In this document: positions 40,473 to 46,906 of the stretch, one piece after another
How the letters are laid out: each line of letters starts with the position of its first letter
Numbering within the stretch: the first letter of the stretch is position 1
Assembly (NCBI GenBank): GCA_041946965.1
Contig: JBHGBM010000072.1
Span: 1 to 46,906, forward strand
From: JBHGBM01 sp041946965
Lineage (GTDB): Bacteria; Acidobacteriota; Terriglobia; Bryobacterales; Bryobacteraceae
Length of the DNA stretch: 46,906 bases
Direction: 5' to 3'
Program-made: the position numbers and the translations under genes
The notes under the pieces: generated by a model
Databases searched by the model: none
The model's input: only the letters and a program-made list of their open reading frames with translations
What the model was told of the DNA's origin: nothing

Positions 40473-40973
40473 CTAATACTGAATCGCCTCGCGCGAGCTG
40501 GCGCGGAGCTGCAATAAGCCGAACGGCTTCACCGAACCGCCTCCCGGCCAGTTCATCGCGATCATCGACAGGATGTCGTGCGACGCCGAAATCCGGATCT
40601 CCATGCCTGGTTCATTGGCCGTGGCCGGTGGCCACATATTGCCGTTACCCAGGCATTGATCCAAACGGCACGTGATCGATCCCGCATTCGACACCAGCGT
40701 CACGGTCATGTCCTGCGGCGCCAGGCCCACCCCCTTCGCGTGCAGCCGCCTTGCCACGTCTCCCACCGTGATCGTGCAATTGTTGGGAGCCCGGCCGCAG
40801 TTCTTCCCGTGTACGATGGCGTATCGCGTGGCTTCCGCCACCGCCGCCGTCAGCGTATGGTAGTTCCACGCCAGCCGCGACACCTCGAACGTCGAGATGA
40901 GCACGAACATCATCGGGATGCCCACCAGCGTGAATTCCAGCAGCGTGCTCCCGCTCTGTCTGGCGTGTTTCAT
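40473..40973 (-). CDS. TadE-like pseudopilin
   Basis: This 166-residue protein has the TadE-like N-terminus (RQSGSTLLEFTLVGIPMMFVL), in which the glutamate after the peptidase-type site is present in LLEFTL. One membrane helix follows, then a helical neck (AVAEATRYAIVHGKNC) and a beta-rich, cysteine-bearing domain. It should be a minor pseudopilin of a Tad or Flp system. ATG 40973 overlaps the stop of the gene before by four bases; an 10-bp gap leads to TadG. Confidence 0.85.
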   Translation of the reverse strand: MKHARQSGSTLLEFTLVGIPMMFVLISTFEVSRLAWNYHTLTAAVAEATRYAIVHGKNCGRAPNNCTITVGDVARRLHAKGVGLAPQDMTVTLVSNAGSITCRLDQCLGNGNMWPPATANEPGMEIRISASHDILSMIAMNWPGGGSVKPFGLLQLRASSREAIQY

Positions 40974-41419
40974 GGCATGACCCTCATCTGTGCGCTCCGG
41001 TTCACGTTCACCTTGCCGCGCATGTAAGGCAGAGGGATCAGTTGCGTGGTCTGATAATTAACCGTCACCCGCGACGTTAGGAATCCTTCTGTGTCGGTTC
41101 CCGTCGAGACACTGACCCTCAGCGGATCCTTGTCGCAGCTCGTGACCCCTTTGAGGTTCGACGCGGCTTTCATGTGTTGCAGCACCACCGAACAAGCCAA
41201 CACGCTGTCCTGCGCCGCGTCGGAGTTGATCGAGGTGTGCAGTGCCGCTGTCCGGGCGGCGTTCTCCGTCATGATCAGCGCGTTAGCGTACATGCCGAAG
41301 TCGAAAATCGCTGAAAACAGCAGAATCATCCAGGGCGTCAACAGCGCCATCTCAACCACCGCGTGACCGCTTGTGCGAGGGCGCCGCGCCGCGGGCGTAG
41401 TGAAAGCTCGAGAGCCCAT
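40970..41419 (-). CDS. TadE-like pseudopilin
   Basis: The 149-residue protein has the same TadE plan: RTSGHAVVEMALLTPWMILLF, with the glutamate in VVEMAL, and the helical ENAARTAALHTSINSD neck. An extra basic tip of about 15 residues precedes the helix. The rest is a beta domain with two cysteines (LACSVV, TSCDKD). It is the first gene of the three-gene unit. AAGG lies five bases before ATG 41419, and an AT-rich region with tandem 16-mers lies upstream. Partner proteins are not in this window. Confidence 0.85.
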   Translation of the reverse strand: MGSRAFTTPAARRPRTSGHAVVEMALLTPWMILLFSAIFDFGMYANALIMTENAARTAALHTSINSDAAQDSVLACSVVLQHMKAASNLKGVTSCDKDPLRVSVSTGTDTEGFLTSRVTVNYQTTQLIPLPYMRGKVNVNRSAQMRVMP

Positions 41420-41452
41420 ACTACCTTATTAGGGTACTATGGCGCAGTGGAA

Positions 41453-41483
41453 AATATACTCAGGAAAAATCTGTAGTTTGTAA
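41453..41483 (-). promoter_or_regulatory. Candidate promoter of the Tad-like operon
   Basis: On the minus strand TTACAA (41483-41478) and TATATT (41458-41453) are separated by 19 nt, longer than ideal. The stretch is the most AT-rich in the window. Transcription would give a leader of about 25 nt with AAGG before the TadE-like start. Confidence 0.35.
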
Positions 41484-41493
41484 CTTAGATACT

Positions 41494-41525
41494 AACTATG
41501 GATAACATTAACTAAGGATAACATT
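41494..41525 (-). repeat. Two tandem 16-bp repeats upstream of the Tad-like operon
   Basis: On the minus strand AATGTTATCCTTAGTT is followed directly by AATGTTATCCATAGTT, one mismatch in 16. They lie just after the HlyD stop (41531) and upstream of the candidate Tad promoter. The spacing (one and a half DNA turns) suggests an operator for an activator. Confidence 0.6.
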
Positions 41526-41530
41526 GCCGC

Positions 41531-42742
41531 CTACGGGAACACCGCCCGCACCCGCATCTCCGGCCGCAGGGGCGCCTCCGTGGGCAGCGCCACCGCGTCG
41601 CCCTCCCGCAATCCCCCCAGAACCTCCACCCGCGTCACGCTCGATGCGCCCGTGGTCACCTCCTGCCACGCCAGCGTGTCGCCGCGCAAAACGAACGCGC
41701 CCACCGCTCCCGCCTGGTGCCGCAGTGCTTCCTTCGGGATCGTCAGCGCATCCTTGGCGACGTTGGTGCGAATCTCGGCGTTCACGTTCGTTCCCGGAAT
41801 CAGCTCCTGTCCCGGGTTGCTGATGGTGCAGAGCACCTCCCCTACCTGCCGCGTCCCCAGGGCCACGATCTCGCTGGGCTTCTTCTCTACCGTGCCTGTC
41901 CACTTCTTCCCCGGAAGCGCGTCCCACGTGATCGTTACCGGCTGTCCCACTGCCACCCGCCCCAGTTCCGGTTCGTCCACGTACACCCGCACCCGCAGGC
42001 GGTCGATCTGGCCGATTTCCGCCACCGGACCGCCCGCCTCCACGTACGCCCCCGGCCGCACCTCCAGTTTGTAAACCACCCCGGAAAGCGGGGCCCGGAT
42101 CACGGTCCGCGCGATGCGCGCGCGCGCCTGCGCCAGCGCCGCTTCCGCCTCGCGCAGCCGCGCCTCGGCCGTGCTGCGGTCATTCCGCCCCACCAACGCC
42201 GCGCGGCGCTTTTCCAGCGCGTCGATCTGCAATTCCGACTGCCGCATGCGGTCCCGCGCTTCGTCCACCTGCACTGCCGTCGCCGCCTGCTTCTGCTGAA
42301 GCCGCTGCAATGCCTCGTATTCCCGCTGCGCCGCGTCCCGCTCGAACCTGGCCCGCGCCAGGCCGCTCTGGATCTCCGCCAGTTCCGCCGCCCTGCCGCC
42401 GGCTTCCACCGTGTCCAAGTCCGCGCGGGCCTGCGCCACCCTCGCCTCCGCCGCGCTCACGTCCGCCTGCAAACCCGTGCTGCTCAGTACCGCGATGGTC
42501 GCTCCCGTTTGCACCTGCTGCCCGTGCTGCACCGGCACCGAAGCCACCAGCCCCGCCCCGTCCGAACGCACCGGCGACCACGCGATCGGCTCCACTCTGC
42601 CGTTGGTCGGCAGCGTGCTGACCAGGGTCTCGCGACGGACCTTCGCGAACGGCACTTCGGGAGGCTGGTTTCTTACACGTAAGCCCCACCACACTACCGC
42701 CGCCACGGGAATGAGGAGCAGCAACAGGAGTTTCTTGGCCAT
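41531..42742 (-). CDS. HlyD/RND-type periplasmic adaptor (membrane fusion) protein
   Basis: The 403-residue protein has an N-terminal anchor (KKLLLLLLIPVAAVVWWGL), followed by the adaptor order: beta-barrel/lipoyl half (VQHGQQVQTGATIAVL), coiled-coil hairpin of about 95-190 (AAEARVAQARADL, ERDAAQREYEALQRLQQ), second lipoyl half (IRAPLSGVVYKLEV), beta-barrel and membrane-proximal domain (LRHQAGAVGAFVL). It bridges an inner membrane pump and an outer membrane channel. No ABC or RND pump lies next to it in this window. ATG 42742 has no clear ribosome site; the gene is divergent from patatin. Confidence 0.9.
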   Translation of the reverse strand: MAKKLLLLLLIPVAAVVWWGLRVRNQPPEVPFAKVRRETLVSTLPTNGRVEPIAWSPVRSDGAGLVASVPVQHGQQVQTGATIAVLSSTGLQADVSAAEARVAQARADLDTVEAGGRAAELAEIQSGLARARFERDAAQREYEALQRLQQKQAATAVQVDEARDRMRQSELQIDALEKRRAALVGRNDRSTAEARLREAEAALAQARARIARTVIRAPLSGVVYKLEVRPGAYVEAGGPVAEIGQIDRLRVRVYVDEPELGRVAVGQPVTITWDALPGKKWTGTVEKKPSEIVALGTRQVGEVLCTISNPGQELIPGTNVNAEIRTNVAKDALTIPKEALRHQAGAVGAFVLRGDTLAWQEVTTGASSVTRVEVLGGLREGDAVALPTEAPLRPEMRVRAVFP

Positions 42743-42778
42743 TGAAGGTCTAGAATTCCATGATCTCACCGTTCCCGC

Positions 42779-42784
42779 TACCAT
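42779..42784 (+). promoter_or_regulatory. Candidate -10 element, leaderless type
   Basis: TACCAT lies 6 nt before GTG 42791. Its ATG (42783) is out of frame and meets TGA after two codons. The 48-bp divergent gap to the HlyD gene holds nothing else apparent. Confidence 0.4.
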
Positions 42785-42790
42785 GAAAGC

Positions 42791-43528
42791 GTGAAGGCCG
42801 CGTTGGTGCTTTCCGCCGGCGGCATGTTCGGCGCCTACCAGGCCGGCGCCTGGAGGGCGCTCGCGGGCCGCTTTCGCCCGGATGCGGTCATCGGGGCCTC
42901 GGTCGGCGCCCTGAACGGATGGGCCATCGCCGGCGGCATCCACCCCGCCGAGCTCGTGGCCATGTGGACCGACCCGCGGCTGGCCCACATGGCAAAGCTG
43001 GCGCGCCCTCCCGCCGCCGGTCTGCTCGATCCGGCCCCTCTCCGCGGCCTCATCGGCGAGATTTTCGCCCGGTATACTCCCCTGGTGCCCTTCGCCGCCA
43101 CCCTCGTCGAACTCCCGGGCTTCGGGCTTCGCCTCGTCCGCACTCCCGAGATCACGCCCCAGCACCTTTTTGCCGCCACCGCGGTCCCCGTCGGCTACCC
43201 GCCTGTCCGCATCGCCGGAAAACTCTACGTGGACGGCGGCCTCCTCGGAGCCCTTCCCCTATGGGCCGCCGCCGCCATGGGCGCCGAATGTGCCGTTGCC
43301 GTGGACGCGCTGCCCTATATGCCCTCGCGCGTCATCCGTTATGCCGTGCGACTGCTCCGCCGTCTCGCTCCCCAGCCCCCCGCCGCCAGGCCCGGAGACG
43401 TCCTGCGCATTGCGCCTCCGGACTCCCTCGGCAGCGTGCGTCAGGCCATCCATTGGGACCCCGCCGCCATCACCCGTTGGATCGACATGGGCGAGGCCGA
43501 CGCGCGCCGCTGTTTTCGACTAGAATGA
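42791..43528 (+). CDS. Patatin-like phospholipase
   Basis: This 245-residue protein has the patatin set: the oxyanion-type loop SAGGMFGAYQAG (8-19), nucleophile S37 in GASVG (35-39), and D148 in YVDGG (146-150), so the Ser-Asp dyad is complete. It should release fatty acids from lipids, in the cytoplasm or at the membrane. No signal or secretion part was seen. The start is GTG 42791, since ATG 42783 is out of frame. The C-terminal 60 residues are basic and proline-rich. The stop is followed by the next gene after 5 bp. Confidence 0.85.
   Translation: MKAALVLSAGGMFGAYQAGAWRALAGRFRPDAVIGASVGALNGWAIAGGIHPAELVAMWTDPRLAHMAKLARPPAAGLLDPAPLRGLIGEIFARYTPLVPFAATLVELPGFGLRLVRTPEITPQHLFAATAVPVGYPPVRIAGKLYVDGGLLGALPLWAAAAMGAECAVAVDALPYMPSRVIRYAVRLLRRLAPQPPAARPGDVLRIAPPDSLGSVRQAIHWDPAAITRWIDMGEADARRCFRLE
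43521..43526 (+). promoter_or_regulatory. Candidate -10 element, leaderless type
   Basis: TAGAAT lies 7 nt before ATG 43534, in the last codons of the patatin gene. GAGG between them could also act as a weak ribosome site, so this case is ambiguous. Confidence 0.35.
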
Positions 43529-43533
43529 GGTCA

Positions 43534-43851
43534 ATGCCGACATACCGGATCCACCGCATGAAGGATGCTCCGCGTCAGCAGTTCCGCTGGGCCCCGCACG
43601 TCTCCGGATGCGCCTCCGTCAAGCCGCGCGATTACGATCAGCGCGGCGAAGTGGAAGCCGCCAACGAATACGATGCCTGGCAAGTGCTCCGCGGCTCCGC
43701 CGATCCGCTGTGCGTCGGCGACCTGCTCGAAAACGACCGGGGAGAACTGCGCATCTGCAAGTACGTCGGCTTCGACGCCGCGCAGTGGGCCCTCCCCGAG
43801 CCGAAACCGCGCGCCGAGGCCTCCGCCCCGGAGCACGCGGATGTTTCTTAA
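43534..43851 (+). CDS. Conserved-looking small protein of unknown function
   Basis: The 105-residue protein begins MPTYRIHRMKDAPRQQFRWA. It is a soluble alpha/beta protein: a strand start, a VEAANEYDAWQVLRG helix, then LCVGDLLENDRGELRIC and KYVGFDAAQWALPE. Two cysteines are far apart (C53-region and C75-region), so a metal site is not evident. It overlaps nothing and lies before the zinc-ribbon gene by 12 bp, so the two are likely in one operon. I do not recognise the family. Confidence 0.6.
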   Translation: MPTYRIHRMKDAPRQQFRWAPHVSGCASVKPRDYDQRGEVEAANEYDAWQVLRGSADPLCVGDLLENDRGELRICKYVGFDAAQWALPEPKPRAEASAPEHADVS

Positions 43852-43863
43852 ACGGGAGGGCGC

Positions 43864-44142
43864 ATGCCCGATTATCGCTTGGGCGATGTCATCGACGACT
43901 TCTGCACCCGCTGCAAACGCATCATGAACCACTCCGTGGTATCGGTGGTCAACAACGAACCTGCCAAAGTCCGCTGCCGCACCTGCCACTCCGATCACGA
44001 CTACCGCCACGAACAGGCTCCGCCGCCTCGCTCCGACCCCCGCAAGGCCGCCTTGTTCAACGAGGTGCTGGCCCGCGTCACCGGCGCCCCCGCCGGCGAA
44101 ACCGAACAGAAGGCAAAAACCAGGGGCAAGAGCGAAAAGTGA
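43864..44142 (+). CDS. Small zinc-ribbon protein
   Basis: This 92-residue protein has CTRC (C14, C17) and CRTC (C38, C41), a four-cysteine zinc ribbon, in its first half. The second half (APPPRSDPRKAALFNEV) is basic and probably disordered, with a short helix. It may bind nucleic acid or a protein; no target is known. GGGAGGG precedes the ATG. The stop overlaps the GTG start of the GH39 gene (GTGA), so translation is coupled. Confidence 0.75.
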   Translation: MPDYRLGDVIDDFCTRCKRIMNHSVVSVVNNEPAKVRCRTCHSDHDYRHEQAPPPRSDPRKAALFNEVLARVTGAPAGETEQKAKTRGKSEK

Positions 44143-45731
44143 TCTGGTCCGCGTTCGCCCTCCTGCTCGCCCCGCAGGCCGTGACGGTGAGCGTGGATGC
44201 GCACGCCGTCCAAGGCTCCTGGAGGCACGTCTGGCAATACTTCGGCCACGACGAACCCAACTACACCTACATGCGCCACGGGCGCAAACTCCTCACCGAA
44301 CTCGCCGCTCTCTCCCCCGAACCGGTCTACATCCGCGTTCACAACCTCCTCACCTCCGGCGACGGCACGCCCGCCTTGAAATGGGGATCCACCAACGTCT
44401 ATACCGAAGACGCCGCCGGCCGCCCCGTCTACGACTGGAAGATCATGGACCGCATCTTCGACACCTGGATCGAGCGCCGGATGCGGCCCTTCGTCGAGAT
44501 CGGCTTCATGCCCGAAGCGCTCTCCGTCAAGCCCCAGCCTTACCTGCGCCGCTGGCCCAAGCCCGACGACGGCAAAGGCTGGGCCTACCCGCCGCGCGAC
44601 TACGCCAGGTGGGGCGAGCTGATATACCAGTGGGTCCGCCATTCCGTGGAACGCTACGGCCGCCGTGAAGTCGCCGCCTGGTTTTGGGAACTTTGGAACG
44701 AACCCGATATCTCCTACTGGCAGGGAACCCCGGAAGAGTATTTCAAGCTCTACGAAGTCACCGTGCGCGCCGTGAAGCGCGCGCTGCCCGAAGCCCGCGT
44801 GGGCGGCCCTGGAACCACCGGCCCCGGCAACCCGAAAGCCGCGGCGTTTTTGCGGAACTTCCTCGCCGCCTGCGACCGCACCGGCATCCCGCTCGATTTC
44901 ATCAGTTACCACGCCAAGGGCCGCCCGCAAGTGGTGGAAGGCCGCGTCCGCATGGGCACCGCCAAGGAACTTACGGACGTGTCGCGAGGCATGGAAATCA
45001 TCGCCTCCTTCCCGCGTTTCCGCAAGCTGCCCATCTATCTCACCGAAGCCGACCCGGAAGGCTGCGCCGCCTGCTCCGCGCGCGTCTACCCTCACAACGC
45101 CTACCGCAACACCACCCTCTACCCCGCCAACTACGCCGTCGTGCTGCGTGGCATCCTGGAACTCGCCGCCCGCCACCAGGTCAACTTGCAGGGCGTCCTC
45201 ACCTGGGCCTTTGAATTCGAAGACCAGCCCTGGTTCGACGGCTTCCGGACTCTCGCCACCAACGGAGTGGACAAGCCCGTCCTCAACGTCTTCCGCATGC
45301 TCGGCCTGCTTCACGGCGACCGCATCAAAGCCGAAAGCGACGCCGCCGTCCCCCTGGACGAACTGTTATCCAACGGTCTCCGCGACCGCCCCGACATCAA
45401 CGCGATCGCCACCCGCGCCCCCCGCGAAATCTCCATCCTCCTTTGGAACACCCACGACGACGACCTCCCCGCGGAAGCCGCGGCCATAAAGCTCAGCCTC
45501 GCCGGCATCGAAGCGCCCCGGGTCCAACTCCGCCACTACCGCATCGACGAAACCCACAGCAACGCCTACACCCTCTGGAAGAAACTCGGCGCCCCGGCGC
45601 CCGAACTCGAATCCGCCGGCCAATTGCAGATGCTCCACTCCCCCGAATTTCGCACCGCGGATAACGGCCGCCTGGCCCTCGAATTCGCACTGCCCAGACA
45701 GGCGCTCTCGCTGGTTCAGGTGTCGTGGTAA
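44139..45731 (+). CDS. GH39-like glycoside hydrolase
   Basis: The 530-residue protein resembles GH39 beta-xylosidases and alpha-L-iduronidases. After a short signal-like start (IWSAFALLLAPQAV), the barrel shows acid/base E188 in LWNEP (185-189) and nucleophile E303 in YLTEADPEG (300-308). The C-terminal sheet domain (residues of about 385-530, ISILLWNTHDDD) is normal for the family. The start GTG 44139 overlaps the zinc-ribbon stop (GTGA). It should cleave xylosides or sulfated uronic acid sugars outside the cytoplasm. Its place near sulfatases and UxaA fits degradation of sulfated glycans. Confidence 0.85.
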   Translation: MIWSAFALLLAPQAVTVSVDAHAVQGSWRHVWQYFGHDEPNYTYMRHGRKLLTELAALSPEPVYIRVHNLLTSGDGTPALKWGSTNVYTEDAAGRPVYDWKIMDRIFDTWIERRMRPFVEIGFMPEALSVKPQPYLRRWPKPDDGKGWAYPPRDYARWGELIYQWVRHSVERYGRREVAAWFWELWNEPDISYWQGTPEEYFKLYEVTVRAVKRALPEARVGGPGTTGPGNPKAAAFLRNFLAACDRTGIPLDFISYHAKGRPQVVEGRVRMGTAKELTDVSRGMEIIASFPRFRKLPIYLTEADPEGCAACSARVYPHNAYRNTTLYPANYAVVLRGILELAARHQVNLQGVLTWAFEFEDQPWFDGFRTLATNGVDKPVLNVFRMLGLLHGDRIKAESDAAVPLDELLSNGLRDRPDINAIATRAPREISILLWNTHDDDLPAEAAAIKLSLAGIEAPRVQLRHYRIDETHSNAYTLWKKLGAPAPELESAGQLQMLHSPEFRTADNGRLALEFALPRQALSLVQVSW

Positions 45732-45874
45732 AGGCGATTGATGTTGGTGGTGCCGGCATAGCCCTTCGTGTTTGCGCCTGAGGCGGTTGGCTCGGGCGGC
45801 GCCTGGCCGTTGACGCGCACGGCGTACTCGTCTTCCCGCTTGCTGTGTCGCGCCGGGGCCTGGATTTCCGAGAA
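45716..45874 (-). pseudogene. Possible gene remnant convergent with GH39
   Basis: An open minus-strand frame of about 52 codons reads SKREDEYAVRVNGQ, TASGANTKGYAGTTNINRLY and then stop at 45718-45716, overlapping the GH39 end by 16 bp. It looks like a real C-terminal end rather than random sequence, but has no start codon and is bounded upstream by TAG. I do not recognise the family. The rest of 45732-45974 holds only a promoter-like box and the ribosome site of the next gene. Confidence 0.35.
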
Positions 45875-45887
45875 CTACAGGCTGCGT

Positions 45888-45893
45888 TATACT
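45888..45893 (+). promoter_or_regulatory. Candidate -10 element for the sugar isomerase/epimerase
   Basis: TATACT is a good -10 match, with a poor -35 upstream (TTTCCG at 17 nt). The leader would be about 75 nt and includes GGAG before ATG 45975, so this transcript is not leaderless. Confidence 0.4.
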
Positions 45894-45974
45894 GGCCGCC
45901 GTAGGTTTGCCGAGGCGCACACTCGAGCCGCCCCGTCGGCCTTGCGGCGGTCGATTCGGAAAGGAGCAGCAGCA

Positions 45975-46832
45975 ATGATCGAACTCGGACTTCACACGGA
46001 CAACTGGCGTCCGCTTAGCGGCAGCTTCAGAACGGCGGCCGAAACCGCCGTCAAGTACGGCTTGAAACACCTGGAGTTTGCGGCAATCCACGGCCAGTAC
46101 TTCATTCAGGCGATGGGCTACGAACCGGGCATTTCGCTTCAGTCCAACCCTCGCGCCCTTAAGCGGTACTGTGATGGCCTGGGATTGAAGATCTCGCAGA
46201 TTGACGGCTCGTTCCCGATTATGGGGCCTGAAGGATCGGCTTTCGGCGTCCAGTACGTGCAGCAGTCGATCCGCTTCGCCGCCGAGTTGGAGTGCCCGAT
46301 GGTGGACACGGTCGACGGGGCGTTCGAGATTGAAGGCTACACACGGGACGAAGTCTTCCGGATCACCTGTGACAACTTCCGGCAGTGCCTCCCGTGGGCG
46401 GAAGATTACAACGTGATCATCAACGTTGAGCCCCACGGGCCTTATACCACCGACGTGGAGTTCATGGACCGGCTCTTCCGCCATTTCGACTCCGAGCATC
46501 TCCGGCTCAATTTCGACACTGGCAATACCTTCATTTCCGGCAAGGACCCGCTGGATTACGTGAAAGCCCTGCGGAAATACCTCTCCCATTGCCACATTAA
46601 GGACGTCAGCGCGGAACTTGCCGCGGCGGTCCGCGGCGATGAGACCGGCATCGCATGTAGCGAAGTGCCGATCGGAGGCGGCGTCAACGCCCGCAACATC
46701 GCAAATTGCCTTCAATACCTGAAAGAATCCGGGTGGGAGGGTGTTGTGTCGATCGAATGTTACGGCAGCGACGCGAACATTCGTGAGAGCGTCCGGTACC
46801 TGCGGCCACTCGTCGACGGTGGGCAGGGCTGA
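45975..46832 (+). CDS. Sugar phosphate isomerase/epimerase family protein (AP endonuclease 2-like TIM barrel)
   Basis: This 285-residue protein is a xylose-isomerase-like TIM barrel. The metal ligands are in order: Glu in INVEPHG, Asp in LNFDTGN, His in SHCHIKD and Glu in SIECYG. It should isomerise or epimerise a ketose or sugar derivative, and lacks a signal peptide, so it acts in the cytoplasm. The start is ATG 45975 with GGAG ten bases before; in-frame codons further upstream have no support. It ends before a clear hairpin. It may work with the oxidoreductase families in inositol or sugar use, an inference. Confidence 0.88.
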   Translation: MIELGLHTDNWRPLSGSFRTAAETAVKYGLKHLEFAAIHGQYFIQAMGYEPGISLQSNPRALKRYCDGLGLKISQIDGSFPIMGPEGSAFGVQYVQQSIRFAAELECPMVDTVDGAFEIEGYTRDEVFRITCDNFRQCLPWAEDYNVIINVEPHGPYTTDVEFMDRLFRHFDSEHLRLNFDTGNTFISGKDPLDYVKALRKYLSHCHIKDVSAELAAAVRGDETGIACSEVPIGGGVNARNIANCLQYLKESGWEGVVSIECYGSDANIRESVRYLRPLVDGGQG

Positions 46833-46850
46833 ACCGTTCGAACTCCTGTG

Positions 46851-46876
46851 CTCCGCAGAAACGTGCTGCGGAGTTT
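46851..46876 (+). terminator. Hairpin after the sugar isomerase gene
   Basis: CTCCGCAG (46851-46858) pairs perfectly with CTGCGGAG (46866-46873), followed by TTT. The flanks GTTCGAACT and AGTTTGAAC extend it imperfectly. It probably acts as an intrinsic terminator. The last 30 bases hold no gene. Confidence 0.7.
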
Positions 46877-46906
46877 GAACCACGGCTCATAACGTCGGTA
46901 ACGTGC

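Noticed and set aside
45366..46883. 505-codon minus-strand frame opposite GH39 and the isomerase
   Set aside because: Shadow over two good genes. Only the different frame at 45716-45874 looks protein-like there.
1..46906. CRISPR arrays, tRNA or rRNA genes
   Set aside because: No spaced repeats, cloverleaf-like sequences or rRNA motifs were recognised on either strand by reading; a covariance search was not possible.

Overview
The window looks like a chromosomal contig from an Acidobacteriota bacterium, most likely of the Solibacter/Bryobacter type. It is GC-rich. It combines secreted RraA-like, LmbE-like and M20 proteins, two sulfatases, a GH39 enzyme, a UxaA-type dehydratase, Tad-type pseudopilins and a P22-coat-like phage module, a mix that fits a soil degrader of complex polysaccharides. 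This assignment is an inference from gene content. No rRNA, tRNA or CRISPR array was seen.

Layout. 0-11.2 kb: a partial Gfo/Idh/MocA dehydrogenase; a BON-domain protein with a good terminator; a four-gene translationally coupled unit (small secreted protein, GT39-like membrane protein with a discoidin-like tail, BadF-type sugar kinase, M20 peptidase); a methyltransferase; pgk; a secreted RraA-like protein; and an LmbE-like protein. 11.3-17.4 kb: a tightly overlapping minus-strand array containing a Wzt-like ABC ATPase, DUF167 protein, SSS symporter, M24 peptidase, a GH31-like protein without its catalytic barrel, and a (p)ppGpp-hydrolase-like HD protein.

17.5-33.5 kb: a compact 16-kb structural module on the minus strand. 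It holds a small basic protein, TerL, DUF4055-type portal, scaffold, P22-like coat, connector, tail terminator, tail tube, G/GT chaperone pair with an A-AAA-AAC frameshift site, a very short tape measure, two Dit-like proteins, a giant hub with four Fe-S-type cysteines and a TIM-barrel tail protein in two pieces. No integrase, replication, regulation or lysis gene is visible, and host genes abut it with no evident att repeats. Its content and order resemble a gene transfer agent (or a domesticated headful particle) more than an active prophage. This is the most interesting element in the window.

33.6-46.9 kb: sulfatase, ICMT-like gene remnant, DUF488, UxaA/GarD-like dehydratase, second sulfatase, three Tad pseudopilin-type genes, HlyD-type adaptor, patatin-like protein, two small proteins, GH39 and a sugar isomerase/epimerase.

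Two patterns cross the window. Several genes that start transcription units lack a clear ribosome binding site and instead carry TANNNT 6-8 nt before the start codon, the signature of leaderless mRNA; internal operon genes use Shine-Dalgarno sites or stop/start overlaps. Perfect or near-perfect hairpins centred on GGAA (a GNRA-type loop) recur in intergenic positions, including inside the phage-like module. Several genes (GH31-like, tail TIM-barrel, ICMT-like) look internally deleted or decayed.
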